From Viridothelium virens (Eukaryota > Ascomycota > Dothideomycetes > Trypetheliales > Trypetheliaceae), in NCBI GenBank assembly GCA_010094025.1, contig ML991794.1:186001-250000 (forward strand): a DNA stretch of 64,000 bases. The letters are read 5' to 3'. The translations under genes and the position numbers were made by a program. Numbering within the stretch: position 1 is the first letter of the stretch; every line of letters begins with the position of its first letter. The notes beneath the pieces were generated by a model. The model was given only the letters and a program-made list of their open reading frames with translations, had not been told where the DNA came from and did not search any database. Positions 1 through 11,388 of this stretch are shown here, piece after piece.

Positions 1-2281
1 TTCTTAGCATTGGCGATCTGGTAATTGTATAGCATGCTGTGCTCGAAGCTAGTCCCATACATCCAGACACCTCCACCTTCGCTTTCGATCAGAGCGCCGC
101 GGCCATTGTAGATATCAATTTGGTCGTGATCTTGGAGGTCGAGCTCATGGTCTGCAACCCAGCCCCAATTATTTGCCATAAGGACAGATCCGGTCTGTGC
201 TACGTGTAGGAGCAGGAAGGCACCGATGCAGGTGCTGTTGGCGCCATGGATAACGCCTGGTGCCTTCGTACAGCGATCAGACTGGAGATTGGTGCCGGCG
301 CTGCCACCGATGCGCCAGTGAGTATCCCACATTGCTAATGCTATCGTAAGCTTGGCTCAGAGAGTAATTTTATGTCGATTTCTTACCTGCGGCGCCAGGA
401 GTAGTTCCAGCGAGGTTCCATTCGGTCAAAATGGCTCCGGGGGCTGGACCCAGCGTCTCGAAGACAAGTTCAGTGATCTCGATGGTTCCAACGTCTCCTG
501 GCTGGCCAATGCGGAAGACCGGTTGTGGATTATTCGGGTCTGAAAACGCGGGCGAGGATCCCAACGCCATGATCATTGGCCATATCTCGCCTTGGATTTT
601 GATATCTTTTGGTACATTTACCGTGCTGGAAATTACATAAGCACCGTGGTCGAAATAGATGATCTGACCTGGCTGAGCATTATCAAAAATGGCCTGTATT
701 GCAGCTGTATCGTCTGTAACACCGTCTCCCTTTGCATTATGGTCCTTGACTGAGATGAAGGCTGACAACTCAACATCTTCATATTGCGGTTTCCCCCGCT
801 CCACTATAGTTCCATTCGCTGTGAGTAGCGCTAATGGCTTCGGTGGTGGACCAACAGTTTGTTGGATCCGAGCAGAGTTTGCTTGCGGTAGATAGCACGT
901 GAGGTTCCCTACTTGCTCCTGTGCGTAAAATGCGGAGTAAACTCGTCCCTGAACCCAAGATTGTACGTGCGAGCCTCCGGGTAGAATTGTGGTCCCGTTT
1001 GGGAACGCGATAGCGACTGACGCTCCAGTGAAATCGACATTGTCAACGACAGTCGTACCACCAGAGACAGGCGTCGAGTTTGTAGAGAATGTTGTTAAGA
1101 TTCCGGTCTGGACGTTGTTGAAGACGCTATCCTGCAGTATGACCGAGCCTGCTGTAACTACCGAGCCTCCTTGTGTGATGTCGATACCAATTTGACAGTT
1201 GTTGAAAGTAAACGACTTGTAAGCCCACACCCAACCCCAGTTTTGAAACACCGCAGTTGCACAGTTGTTGAACGTGAGGTTGCGGGTCGTGAACTGTTGG
1301 TTGCCAAAGAAAGCGCAAATCCCACCACCTATTCCATATCAGATATTTCATAGATCGAACCAAGGGCGCCTTACCATTGAAGACTAAATCTTCAAGCAAA
1401 CCTCCTGATCCATTATCCATGAATATTCCCTCTTGCTTGTTGGTGCCGTCGTCCTGGCCGTCCGTACGCATGTTGAAAACGATATTTTGTAGGGATGTCG
1501 CTTGTGCCACTTGCCAGTGTATGCCATGTGCATAGCCCAGGTCTACACGCGTAATATCAATGACGAAATTGCGAACTTGGCGATAGAAATTGTTCTGATT
1601 TGTGTACCAATTGATCCCGTAAGGGAGATATCTGTCAGCATCTAAGACGCCGATGCCTTGGAAGTTCGGAAGAGCGAGTAACGTCGGCATATGTGTCGGG
1701 TCACCGACCATCTGTGTCATATAGTACATGATGATTGGCGTACTGACGGCATATGTTCCAGCCGGGAAGTATACTATTGCCGGGCTTGTCGTGCTGGAGT
1801 CACAACCGAGACCACAGCGATTCCCGTCCGAGATGGCATTGTTGATCGCAATCGTATCATCCGTGACACCATCCCCTACGCTTGGTCAGGTACTTCAAGC
1901 ATCTCCTTTAGAAATATTACGTTCGTACCAATAGCGCCATAATCCTTGACATTGCGAAAGATATTGTAACTTGTGTTACTATTTCCATATGGTATTTTGC
2001 CTTGGCGTTTGATATTGGCAAACCAGAAGCTCGAAGTGCTCTGGCGCTCGTGCAATGCTGGGGATTTAGACTGTTCCCGCGATTCTAGTAAAGTAAGCTC
2101 CGGAGATGGTGCAAAGTTTCTTGGGCCTATCCATGGATCCAATAGCTTGCTCTCGACCTGACAAAATCATCAGTCACCTCCTACGGACAGTCGATCGAAG
2201 ACTTACCGGAATTGCAAGCAAATGAACCAGAACGGCGAGGCGGGACAGGCTCAGTGCCGATGGCGCCAGAAACGCTATCAT
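1..2281 (-). CDS. GH55 exo-beta-1,3-glucanase (pectate-lyase-3 fold), C-terminus missing
   Basis: Secreted glycoside hydrolase family 55 enzyme, expected to cut beta-1,3-glucan. Five exons: 2281-2207, 2157-1929, 1875-1375, 1328-387 and 334-1, joined at GT/AG sites that keep frame. The product starts with a hydrophobic signal peptide (MIAFLAPSALSLSRLAVLVH). It then shows the two family hallmarks, one per beta-helix half: VKDYGAIGDGVTDD near residue 100 (spanning the intron at 1928-1876) and VKDHNAKGDGVTDDTAA after the linker. Later blocks (DTHWRIGGSAG, NNWGWVADHELD) are typical of the second half. The first in-frame ATG is at 2281, because the open frame upstream has none. The gene runs off the left edge, so the end of the second helix is not seen. 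Family call is firm; exact substrate is from family knowledge. Confidence 0.93.
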
Positions 2282-3606
2282 GGCAACTACCGTTCGAACA
2301 ACCCCTAAGGCCCCGACGATAATATGGAAAGAGACAAAGTCTACTATGTGCGACCCAATCTTGATGTAGTCTACAGCGATAAACGGAGGATATACCACTT
2401 GGTCTACCAAGACAGCTTAGAAGTAGAGGATTCGACAACTGAGAAGAGCCATTTTGATGAATATTGAAGTGCACTCGGCAAAAATTGACATTTTTTGAAT
2501 TTCTACAAAGACTGAAAGCCGCGATGTTGACAGTTTCGTCAGGAATGTGCATTCCTTACATTGAGTAAATCGCGTGGCAGACAAGATACCTTCGCCATAG
2601 AAGAACTTTTCTTGAAACCCCACCCCTCTTCATATCAGGGCATCAATTGAGATGGCCGGTGAATGTTCTAAAGAGGCCCTTCTGAAGAGAGTAGATTTTT
2701 GGGCAACTGATTTTGCCAAATCTTCGATGGGTGCTGCCCCAGAATCTGAGCTACTAAACTCCTTCATACCTACAATATCGCTTTGCTACAGTTGCAAAAA
2801 GTGATCTTCAGTATAGTAACGAGACGAGGTGGGTTCATAGAGGGTTTGTTAATGGACAGAATTCCAGGGATTCCGTCAAGGTAGGGTGCTCGATTGTATA
2901 TGGTCCGGTTTGACATTTTCGTTCCATTGAGATCAGCAACTACCTTGCTGCAAAATATCAAAGCGGCAATGAGTTCTCGATACGTCTTCGCTATTTGCGG
3001 AGTTTTGTCGTGGGTGTGTCGAATGAGTGCTGACTGTCTGAAGCTACAGAGCATGAGGAGTAGTAGTACGGAGTGGAAATTCAACCTTAATGACGCTGAT
3101 AGCACGTGATGATTTGGCATTCTGCCAAGATCGATAAGGTACCAGAGAAATCCTGCACTCCTACCTACCTAGGTAGTTATTCTTTACAATGAGGATGGCT
3201 TGGAATTTCCATTATTTTATATTCATAAATTGCTAGATGCTGATGAATGACGTCTAATGCAAGCGATTGCAAATGGTGGATAGAAAAGCCCTCATGAGTG
3301 CGATAAATTCCTGCCTCTGGTATAATATTTATTGTACAAGAATCCAACATGACCATGTAGTGTTTCGATCAGTAATTCAATCTGTCCTTCTGAGACTCGC
3401 CAATCTCCATCTCAATCAACCTCTCCCAGCCGGTGACCCTCATCGAATGCTTGCAAATCGCCCCTGCAGACAATGCATACGCGACCAAAAATGTATCTTA
3501 AAACCAGTACTCCACCCTTACGCTCAAGACCAGGAAGCGATAAATCCCCCAGACCAAATAGAACAAGACTCCTCCAGCTGTCGTGCAATCTTCAATATCC
3601 AAGGGC
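2282..3606. other. Intergenic, promoter side of the GH55 gene and 3' side of mex67
   Basis: No gene that I can support. A 116-codon open frame on the - strand (3120-2770) begins with ATG and a hydrophobic stretch that could pass for a signal peptide, but it has no recognisable domain and could be chance. There is a CACGTG hexamer at 3103-3108. A short motif of CCTA/TAGG repeats (cctacctacctaggtag) lies near 3163-3178. Confidence 0.5.
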
Positions 3607-5665
3607 TCACTGCGCAAAAGCCTCCGGTCCAAGATTTGGCTGCACCGCGGCAAAAGTCTCGAGCGCAGCCTGGAAGTTCCACTGGCTCTGCTCCAAGCAT
3701 TCCTTCGAATACTGAATGTTCATGCCAGTTTGGCGCGCGAGCTCAGTGAGCATCTGCGTCTGCTCATTCGTTAGCGTCGGCAGAGCTTGCTGCGGCGCTT
3801 CCATCGTCGTTTCTGTGACGGGTTGATTCGTGCCAGTATTCGTGTCTGTAGGGGTGAACGCAGCGCAACCGCCGTATGAACGAACGGTCAACATATCACT
3901 AACAACACGAATGCCGTTGAGGCCACCAGGCCCTAAGATGAAGCTCCGATCGAAGCTGCGCTTGATGCGGGCTTGGCCAGCAGGTCCGTCCAGTTCTTCG
4001 TATTCGCCGTGAACGGTGATAATGAGGCCATCGACCCCTTGTGGAGAGTTACCAGAGGGATCGGGAATACTGGGCACACTTTGGCATTCAATGAGCCATT
4101 TTTCGGTCTCGGATTCGAGGTTTGGATGTCGTGTAAGAGGTAGGGACTGCCAGAATTTGGTGATATCGTCCGAACCGGTGAGAAGGCGATTCATGCGCGG
4201 ATTTAGATGGGTAATCTTCTTCAAGTTTCGACTCTGCTTTATATACCTGTCCCAGGTCTGCAACTGCTTGAAGCCCTGCTGCGCTGGATCTCGTGGTGCT
4301 CCTGGGTTGACTGCCAGAGAGAAGGTGGATTGAGGGTCGTAGCAATGTCGTACTAGCCCATTACGGTCCGAATCGAAGGCCGGGAAGAAGGTTTTGATGA
4401 AGCTCTCTCCAATACCGCTTATATCTTTGAAGTTCGCACCAAATATGGGAATGATTGCCTTCTGTTTTTTAGCAATCTGCTCTTCTGTCCTAATTTGAAT
4501 GCCGTTCAAGACTCGCAAGGTTGGAAACCACCCAGCCAGGTCGGCGGCGTAATCTGCATTGTTTTGCTCTAGCGGATTGCCCGAAACAATCAATTGATCC
4601 AGATGCTTGAACTTAGTCTTCCATCCCGAAAGGGAATCAAGGCTAGGGAATTGATTGTTTGAAAGATCCAAATTCAGAAGGTCTGGAAACGTTGGGGCCA
4701 CTTCCTTGACCGCCACGAGGGAGTCGAGAGCGTTATTCGCCAGAGTGATACTTTGAACGGTATCTTTCTTCTCTTCCGCTGACTTGAAAATTCCGTCGCA
4801 AACTTTCATCAGGGCTGGGATAAATTTTGACTGGGTTGAGGCTGTAGCGAACATGCCAGTATTGAGTATCTCCTGGTCTTGACCGATAGCGCTGAGATTC
4901 AACAGTTTCGCACTTGGGTCGTATCGCCGGTGGAGGAAATCTTTGAGCATCTGACGCGTCTGATTTCCAGCGCTCGAATCCTGTTCCGACTCCTTCGGAA
5001 TTTCTTCGACCTTGATCTTGACTCCAGAGAATTCAAAGTTATTCAGATGTAAGAGGTCCCCGACATCTGACCCCATAGCTGATATGATGAGTGCATCGCC
5101 TTCCACATGATACTACTTACTGTTAGAATGACTTATCGAAAGGCAAGAAAATGGCAAGGTGTCGCTGCTGGTTCGTCGTCGTACGTACTTTGTTGGGGGC
5201 GAGCTTGAAGGTACGAGGCGGCGCGGTCTTTCGAGGTGCATTTCGCTTCTTGATGGAGATATTGACACGACGTTCAAGCCATGAGATCAAGGCACCAAGA
5301 CCGCCGTCGCTGCTTGCATATGCTTCGCTCTTGGTCCATCCTGTAATCTTGATATTTCCACTCTGAGCAGGTCCGTTTCGTTCAGTTCCCCCGGCACGGA
5401 TGCTCCCCTGCCGAAGTGCGCTCAGAAGCTGTTCTTTCTTGAATGATGAGTTGTGTCCTCCTCGTCGTGAGTCCGACATTCCAGGTGCAGGCGGTGGCCG
5501 TGTTGGCTGTAGAGCGCCTCTGCCGCCCCTAGCTGCTTGAGGTCGTCCACGGGGAGCCGTGCCCATGAGCATATCACCGTCACGGTCGGTCCGCATGTCC
5601 CTTGTACGTTTGGCAATTCCCCCGCGGTTGCCCTGATGGCGACGAGTCGCAGTAGTGACGGGCAT
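3607..5665 (-). CDS. mex67: mRNA export receptor Mex67 (NXF1/TAP family)
   Basis: Carries mRNA through the nuclear pore, normally as a heterodimer with Mtr2. Two exons, 5665-5189 and 5112-3607, give about 660 residues, a usual length. In order: an Arg/Gly-rich N-terminus (residues 1-60) with RGG-like runs; an RNA-binding-like segment ending in TFKLAPNK|YHVEGDALII across the intron; leucine-rich repeats (LLNLDLSNNQFPSLDSLSGW, DQLIVSGNPLEQN); an NTF2-like domain beginning near FIKTFFPAFDSDRNGLVRHC; and a C-terminal UBA-like TAP-C domain (LTNEQTQMLTELARQTGMN through CLEQSQWNFQAALETF) that binds FG nucleoporins. The intron has donor GTACGT and acceptor TAG and is phase 0. Start ATG at 5665. I am confident of the family and of the single intron. 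Confidence 0.95.
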
Positions 5666-7041
5666 GATGCCCGAGCTAAGACCAAGTTGCCCGATTTGAG
5701 CGTGAACTTAGAATGAGGTCAAGTCTATGCCCTGCAATAGACTTTGATTCAGGTTGAGGTTCGATGGAAAGGGTGCGGAGGCAAAGAAGTAGATTGAGAA
5801 AAGTGAGCAAGTGGTTGAGGAGAGGTGGTGATAGTTGTAGTCGAGTTTGCCCGTTGAGTAAGGTAGGTGCAATTGTAAGTACCTATTGTAGCCTATTGTC
5901 ATGAGTGATTGCGTTGTATTGTGACTTAGCGGCATCGGTAGCTTGGTTAATCCGATCCGAAACTCCAGCCACGCCTGCCACCGGCGTCTTCCTTCCCGCC
6001 GCCGGCCCAGGGCCACGTGATGTTCTTCAGCACGATGCCGTGATGCAAGGGAATGAGAACGACTTTGCTTGGGTGTGTCTGCAGCTGTGGCTTGACAAAT
6101 CTCCGAGCATCCAGCAACTATTAATGTTGCCTCTTACAAATTATGAAGGTGTACAGAACCATCTTCTTCTCTCGAAGTACGTTTTAGTGACTTTTTAAGT
6201 AGCTCATCAATGACTATGCGCTCCATTCCCATCGTGTCACTAGATTTCGTGCAAATGGTATTTTACTAGAGTGCAGCCAGCAAAAACCCCAAGGAACTTG
6301 TCAATCGGAGAGAAGATTGGCTCCAATGAGCTGATTGCTTTGAGATTCGTGATCTCAATTGCGGCTTCACGAGTATGATAGGACGTGATTGGAATAATGG
6401 CCCTAGCCTGATACATGAATACCCTTCGCTACTAGCCATTATGTGGTTCCAACAAGTGCAACGAACTAGATGGAACCATAGAGCACTTGGACCCCTCTTC
6501 ATCTCACATTCTGACTTTTGAAGAGATTGGAATAGTTGAGACTTTCATTAGCGTCCTTCCAAAACAGCTATAGAGCAGCAGTCAAACTATCGGCTGTAGT
6601 TAATGTGTCCGGCCTTCAGTCGAGATTGGGAATAATAAGTCATTTGACTATAGCAGATTCTTGGATTGGTATTACATGTGGCCATATATGTAAGTACTTA
6701 AGGTATGTACAGTAGTCCTACTACACGGCTGTCGGCAATTCTGTTGCCATAATTACCTACCTAAGTTATGTCCACCGGTTCACCGGTTAGCAAGAAGGCG
6801 CCATGACTTACCAAAGGAACTTACTTGTGTCATTGCAATGGCGAGTCATGGCATGTGCCTTTCTTTAAGATTCAGGATCTGGGTCCCTGTCGCGCTAGCT
6901 ATTAGGCACCTTCTTGTTGTAGTGTCATGCACGATGTTTAGCTCTGACGGGAGTGAACGCTCCTTCTAAAATTCTTAAGCACTGTCGTTCCTTCAAAAGA
7001 CAACTGGAGCAATTCCGTACTCTCTTCAAGAGCCCACTAGT
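5666..7041. other. Intergenic, divergent promoters of mex67 and the aldolase-fold gene
   Basis: A 1.4 kb gap with no supported gene. A CACGTG(A) site lies at 6014-6019, about 350 bp upstream of the mex67 start. A short direct repeat CACCGGTT CACCGGTT lies at 6773-6788. The short open frames here have no domain signal. Confidence 0.5.
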
Positions 7042-8111
7042 ATGGAGGATAGGGGAAAATTGAAGGAAACGCTGTCAACGTTCATTATTGCAAACCATAT
7101 CCTCGCCCAGCATGGCATCGTAGACGGTTTCGGGCATATTTCTGTACGCAATCCAGATGACCCCAGCAGGTTCTTCACCACAACCGGGTAAGTCTTTTTC
7201 TATGCTGTCAATGTCAAAGAAATGAAAGAAGATCATGTCGTTGCCAATAATTCTGTCCCTTCATACTATTTTTCAGGCCCAAAATGTAATTAATCTTTCC
7301 TGTTGTCAGAATGGCTGTATGTTCAAACATAGACCACCTTTGGAGAATTCCACATTAAAGTCATCCTCCTCCCAGAGTCTCCCCCGCCCTCGTCTCTCCG
7401 TCTACAATTGGCGAATATACCGTGGAAGGCGCGCATCCCATCCCTTCCAATCCAGGGGCTCCGACTCTTCGGCTATCTCCCTACTCCGAGCGCTTCATCC
7501 ATGCCTCTCTCCTGGCCCGTTTCCCGTCCGTCAACGCCGTCATCCACAGCCACTCGCCCATCGCCGTGAGCTTCAGCGTCGGCAACGTGCCACTGCGTCC
7601 AGTGTGGCACATGGCGGGCTTTCTCGAGGCAGATGGAGTGCGAGTGTGGGATATTGACGAGGCGTATCGGGCAGGGCAAGAATCTGGAGATGATCGCGTA
7701 GGAGAGAAGCACAACTTACTCGTTAACAATCAGCGACTGGGCGATAGTCTAGCGGAGGCGTTTGCGGCTCCTGCCGGCGCGCGGGAGGGCGCGGGAGAGA
7801 AGGGGCAGGGGCAGGGACAGGGGATGGAGACGCCGAGGCGGCAGGTCGTATTGCAGAGGGGCCATGGGTTTGCAGTCGTTGGACGAAACCTACAGGAGGT
7901 CGTTTATCGAGCCGTATATACGCAGGAGAATGCGAAGGTGCTGCGGGATGCGCTGAGTATGGGAGGCGCTGACGCGGTACGGTATCTTACGCATGAGGAG
8001 GTGAGGGATTGTTTGGAGATGGCAGATGGGTCATGGTCGAAGGCGTGGCCACTGTGGGCTAAGGAGGCGAGTGTGGGCGCATTGTTTCAGAATCAGCTGT
8101 CGGAAGGGTGA
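7042..8111 (+). CDS. Class II aldolase/adducin-fold metal-dependent protein
   Basis: Two exons, 7042-7187 and 7376-8111, about 293 residues. The first exon is short and holds the family start region: IIANHILAQHGIVDGFGHIS, then VRNP and the start of the FFTTTG loop. The intron (GTAAGT...CCCAG, phase 2) joins this to VSPALVSP. The metal site is visible: a HxH pair in VIHSHSP (about His106 and His108) and a third histidine in QRGHGFAVVG near the C-terminus. The family includes fuculose-phosphate aldolase, ribulose-phosphate epimerase, sugar-acid decarboxylases and many fungal proteins of unknown substrate, so I give no specific reaction. A low-complexity Gly/Gln-rich insertion lies between the second and third metal histidines (codons around 7770-7840). 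Confidence 0.85.
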
Positions 8112-9840
8112 AGGTGATGATGATGAAGGAAAGAAAGAGATGCCGATCGCTGTATCCATGACGTAAAGACTAAGTACTCTAGCCTGAATGAGCCGACGTA
8201 ATCTTCAATGTCTATTCCCTTTTCATGGCTGTCTTCCTGCATTCCGACTTCATTGGGCATTGCCAATGGCAATGGGAAACCCTGACCGAGTCTCTTCCGC
8301 TGAGTTTCGAGAAGAAGCTTCGCTATCACACGCATATGTGCATGGAGGTGGACATAAAGATGTCGTACAGCGTGTAGGGCCACCAACAAAGCACCAAAGG
8401 TAATGAAAGTTTGAGACAATCATCCTTCCGTCCCATCTAATTGCATGTCCTAGGGTGCTAGGTTCTGATTGGTCTAGGCCTGTGGTAAACTTTAGTTCAG
8501 CCTTGCAGCCATCTTTACGCATGCCACTAAAGTAGAGCCAACAGTCTTTGGTGCTTTGCTAGTCTCCTACCTTCCTGGCTATGGGCATATCTTGAAGCCA
8601 AAGGATTCCTATGACTAGATAAATCTAATCTATGTATCCGCGAAAAGGCAGGGAGAGGCTGCGGGATGGATGCGGCACGATGCTACAGCGGTTCATCGAG
8701 GATATCTACAATAGCAACGTATCGCTTACGCCTCTGGAAAGAAATGAACGGACTCTGCTCTTGCTGCCAGAACTGCTGCACGCGTGGCATGCGAAGGGCA
8801 CATTAAGCTAATTGTCAGCTTCCTAGATGAGTGCGATTGATCAATGCGGTGATTGAATACTGACGGGAAATCAGAGCCTTCTGCCACCGGCAGAGGTACA
8901 AAAAGCAGCATGGTTGCATGAACCAACATGCACCTGCCGGGACTAAGAGTGTGTCTACCTTCCAGACTCGCTTGGCTTGCACACGACTTGGACCCAACTT
9001 TTCTGGTGCGTTCTGCAGAACGGATCGAAGCGTGTAGTAGAACTGCGATGAATGGCTCCAATGGAAAGCTGCAAAGACCCTCACGCATCGCCCATACTGC
9101 GCCTGCATCGTCTTGGCAGCAGTAGGATGATCTTCGACGGTCCGCTTGCCGCTCTGACATGCAGCCGAGTCTTCGGTAAAGGAATGATGCATTCGGGGAA
9201 CCGGGGCTCCACGTTTCTTGAGTTGTAGTTCAGCGCCAGTGATTAGGGCGGTTTTGGCCACTTTCTCCGCTGGTGGTGGTTGCAATGGCACATTGGTGCT
9301 CTGAATAAGCATTATTGTACCTCTCAGCTGGTCTCGCGAGTTTCCCGTGAGAATGGAGAATTATATGTAAGTATGCGCCGCTGTCTCTTAGTTTCCAGGG
9401 GGGGAAGGAGCATTCGACTAATATTACCATCAATCGTGTTTCAGCATTATCTCTTGCGTCTTTTAAGTATTTCGCTTGAGTGATTTCCTAGTAGCGCTCG
9501 TGCAATCTTCCCTTTTGAGACTCTCTAAAGGGACCGAGTGAACCTCATTCCTTGCGACCACACAACAGCGCCATATCCTACATGGCTCCCTAGATTGAAG
9601 TGCAACAATCATCGTCGCAGTCAAGAACAATCCCAGCAGCGAAACAAGAAGTCCACAGCAAACCTGGCCTACACCACCCTGCACGATAGCAGCAGACACC
9701 ATACGGTGACGCACAAGGCCTGGCCCTTTCCAGTGTCACGGACGGCATATCAGTAAAAGTAGGAGAGAGGCCACGCTTATATCTACATTGGGTCGTCCCC
9801 AGCAACTGGAGACATTGGTTTCGCAAAGGGTTCTGTGAGA
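8112..9840. other. Intergenic, no supported gene
   Basis: A 1.7 kb gap. The longest open frame is 165 codons on the - strand (9312-8815). It starts with ATG but has no domain, signal peptide or membrane segment I can recognise, and several overlapping frames of similar size exist, which suggests chance. Confidence 0.45.
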
Positions 9841-11250
9841 ATGGGCGAACACTACTATGCTACACCGGTCGCCTCTGCCTTCATTGGTGCCTTCTTCCCA
9901 TTCATTGGACTGCTGGCCATCGTGGTACGATTTTACTTCCGCTACGCGAGAAGGTCAGGACTGGGATGGGATGATTGGCTGTGCATACCAGGCTGGCTAT
10001 TCAATCTTGCAATAGGTCTTGGCCTGATCATCGGTATACTTCCACTCGAACACGCAATAGAATGTGTTTTCCTAATTGTTGAATACTAGGTGTAACAAAA
10101 AAGTCTGTTGGGTATCATTCGACGGCTACCAGTGTGTCTGATATCGAATACGGCGGATATGACCAGCAGCATGCCTCAACCGTTATGTACCAGGTAGGTG
10201 CTTTAATAACACAATGACATGCCCTAAGCGCTAATCCAAAAATACACAGCTAGAGTGGCTTTTGACCTCTTTCTGTTTCCTGGCACTTGGTTTCATGAAG
10301 CTTTCGGTCCTCTTCCTCTATCGTCGAATATTTTGCCATGGGAGCAGTCACGGCAAGAGAACTTTCGTCATCCTCAATTGGACGCTGATCACACTTGTTG
10401 TGATCTGGACTGCCGTATTTTCTCTCAGCAGCTTCTTCATGTGCGGGAAGCATTTCTCGTACATGTGGAGCAATTGGTATCTCTTGCAGACAAACTGCAT
10501 AGATATACTCAGCCAAAACATTTGGGGCTGTATTTTTGATGTCGCGGGAGACGTATTGATCATGCTGCTCCCTATGCCAATGGTGAGTACGCAACCTTTG
10601 TGAAGTGCTGGACGCACTTGTCTGATAAAAAGAACTAGATTTGGAGATTACAAATGCCCACTGGAAAGAAAATAGCCATTATAGCGACCGTATTCACGGG
10701 TATCATTTCCCTTGTCTGTGGTATTTTCCGGCTCTACATCAACGCCAAGTACAACAGCGGCGTCGCCGTCCAATCTGACACGCCTGAATACGTCTTAGGC
10801 GTCAACTCCTTAGACGTGATCGGAATGACTACCATCCTACTTTTCTGGACTTGTGTAGAAGTCGGGGTCGCCAATGTTGCAATCTGCCTGCCCGCTATGC
10901 ATCCTGGTCGACTGATAACGAGCAAGAAGTCAAGCGCATTGTTAGCAAGGTTTAGAATGACATGGCTAAGCAGTTCGAAGGGAGAAGGTGCCGGCTCCAG
11001 AAGTGGAAAGCCCTATGACCAGCAGGAGGATGGGGTACCCCTCGGATCAAACATCCATCATCCTCAAATTGACGATGAATTCATGGTTGAGACTGAGAGT
11101 GGAGGCATCTCCAAGAGTATAGACTTCGATGTTCGATCGATGGCTAGGCATCCCTTGGAGCCCGAAACTGATGCAGCATCTCGGTATCAGTTTTTACAGT
11201 ATCCGCCGAGGGTTGCGTCGATACAGTACCGTCCATTAGAATCCGTCTGA
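9841..11250 (+). CDS. Fungal rhodopsin-fold integral membrane protein (PTH11-like)
   Basis: Four exons, 9841-10033, 10090-10193, 10250-10582 and 10639-11250, give about 413 residues with about seven hydrophobic helices. The family marks are the GWDDWLC motif after the first helix, helices LGFMKLSVLFLYRRIF and TFTGIISLVCGIF-type segments, a pair of cysteine-containing loops (FMCGKHF, TNCIDI), and a helix WTCVEVGVANVAICLPAM before a hydrophilic cytoplasmic tail of about 110 residues. All three introns keep frame (GTATAC...TAG, GTAGGT...CACAG, GTGAGT...ACTAG). This large family includes PTH11-type surface sensors; most members have no known ligand. The extracellular CFEM domain found in some members is absent here. 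Confidence 0.88.
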
Positions 11251-11388
11251 GCTAGAACAGACGGTAGGACGCTTGTAATTAATGTCGGGTATTTGCAGAG
11301 AGCGATTTGATACCCAAACAAATGATTTTCCTCGAAATCTCCTCCCTTAGGGTAAAGCGAGCCTGGCCCGTTAAGTATTGTTCGGATG

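Noticed and set aside
2174-2410. A longer N-terminus for the GH55 gene beginning at a TTG at 2410
   Set aside because: The stretch holds no ATG before 2281, and the ATG at 2281 starts a proper signal peptide.
8815-9312. 165-codon frame on the - strand
   Set aside because: No signal peptide, helix pattern or family motif; several overlapping frames of similar size in the same stretch.
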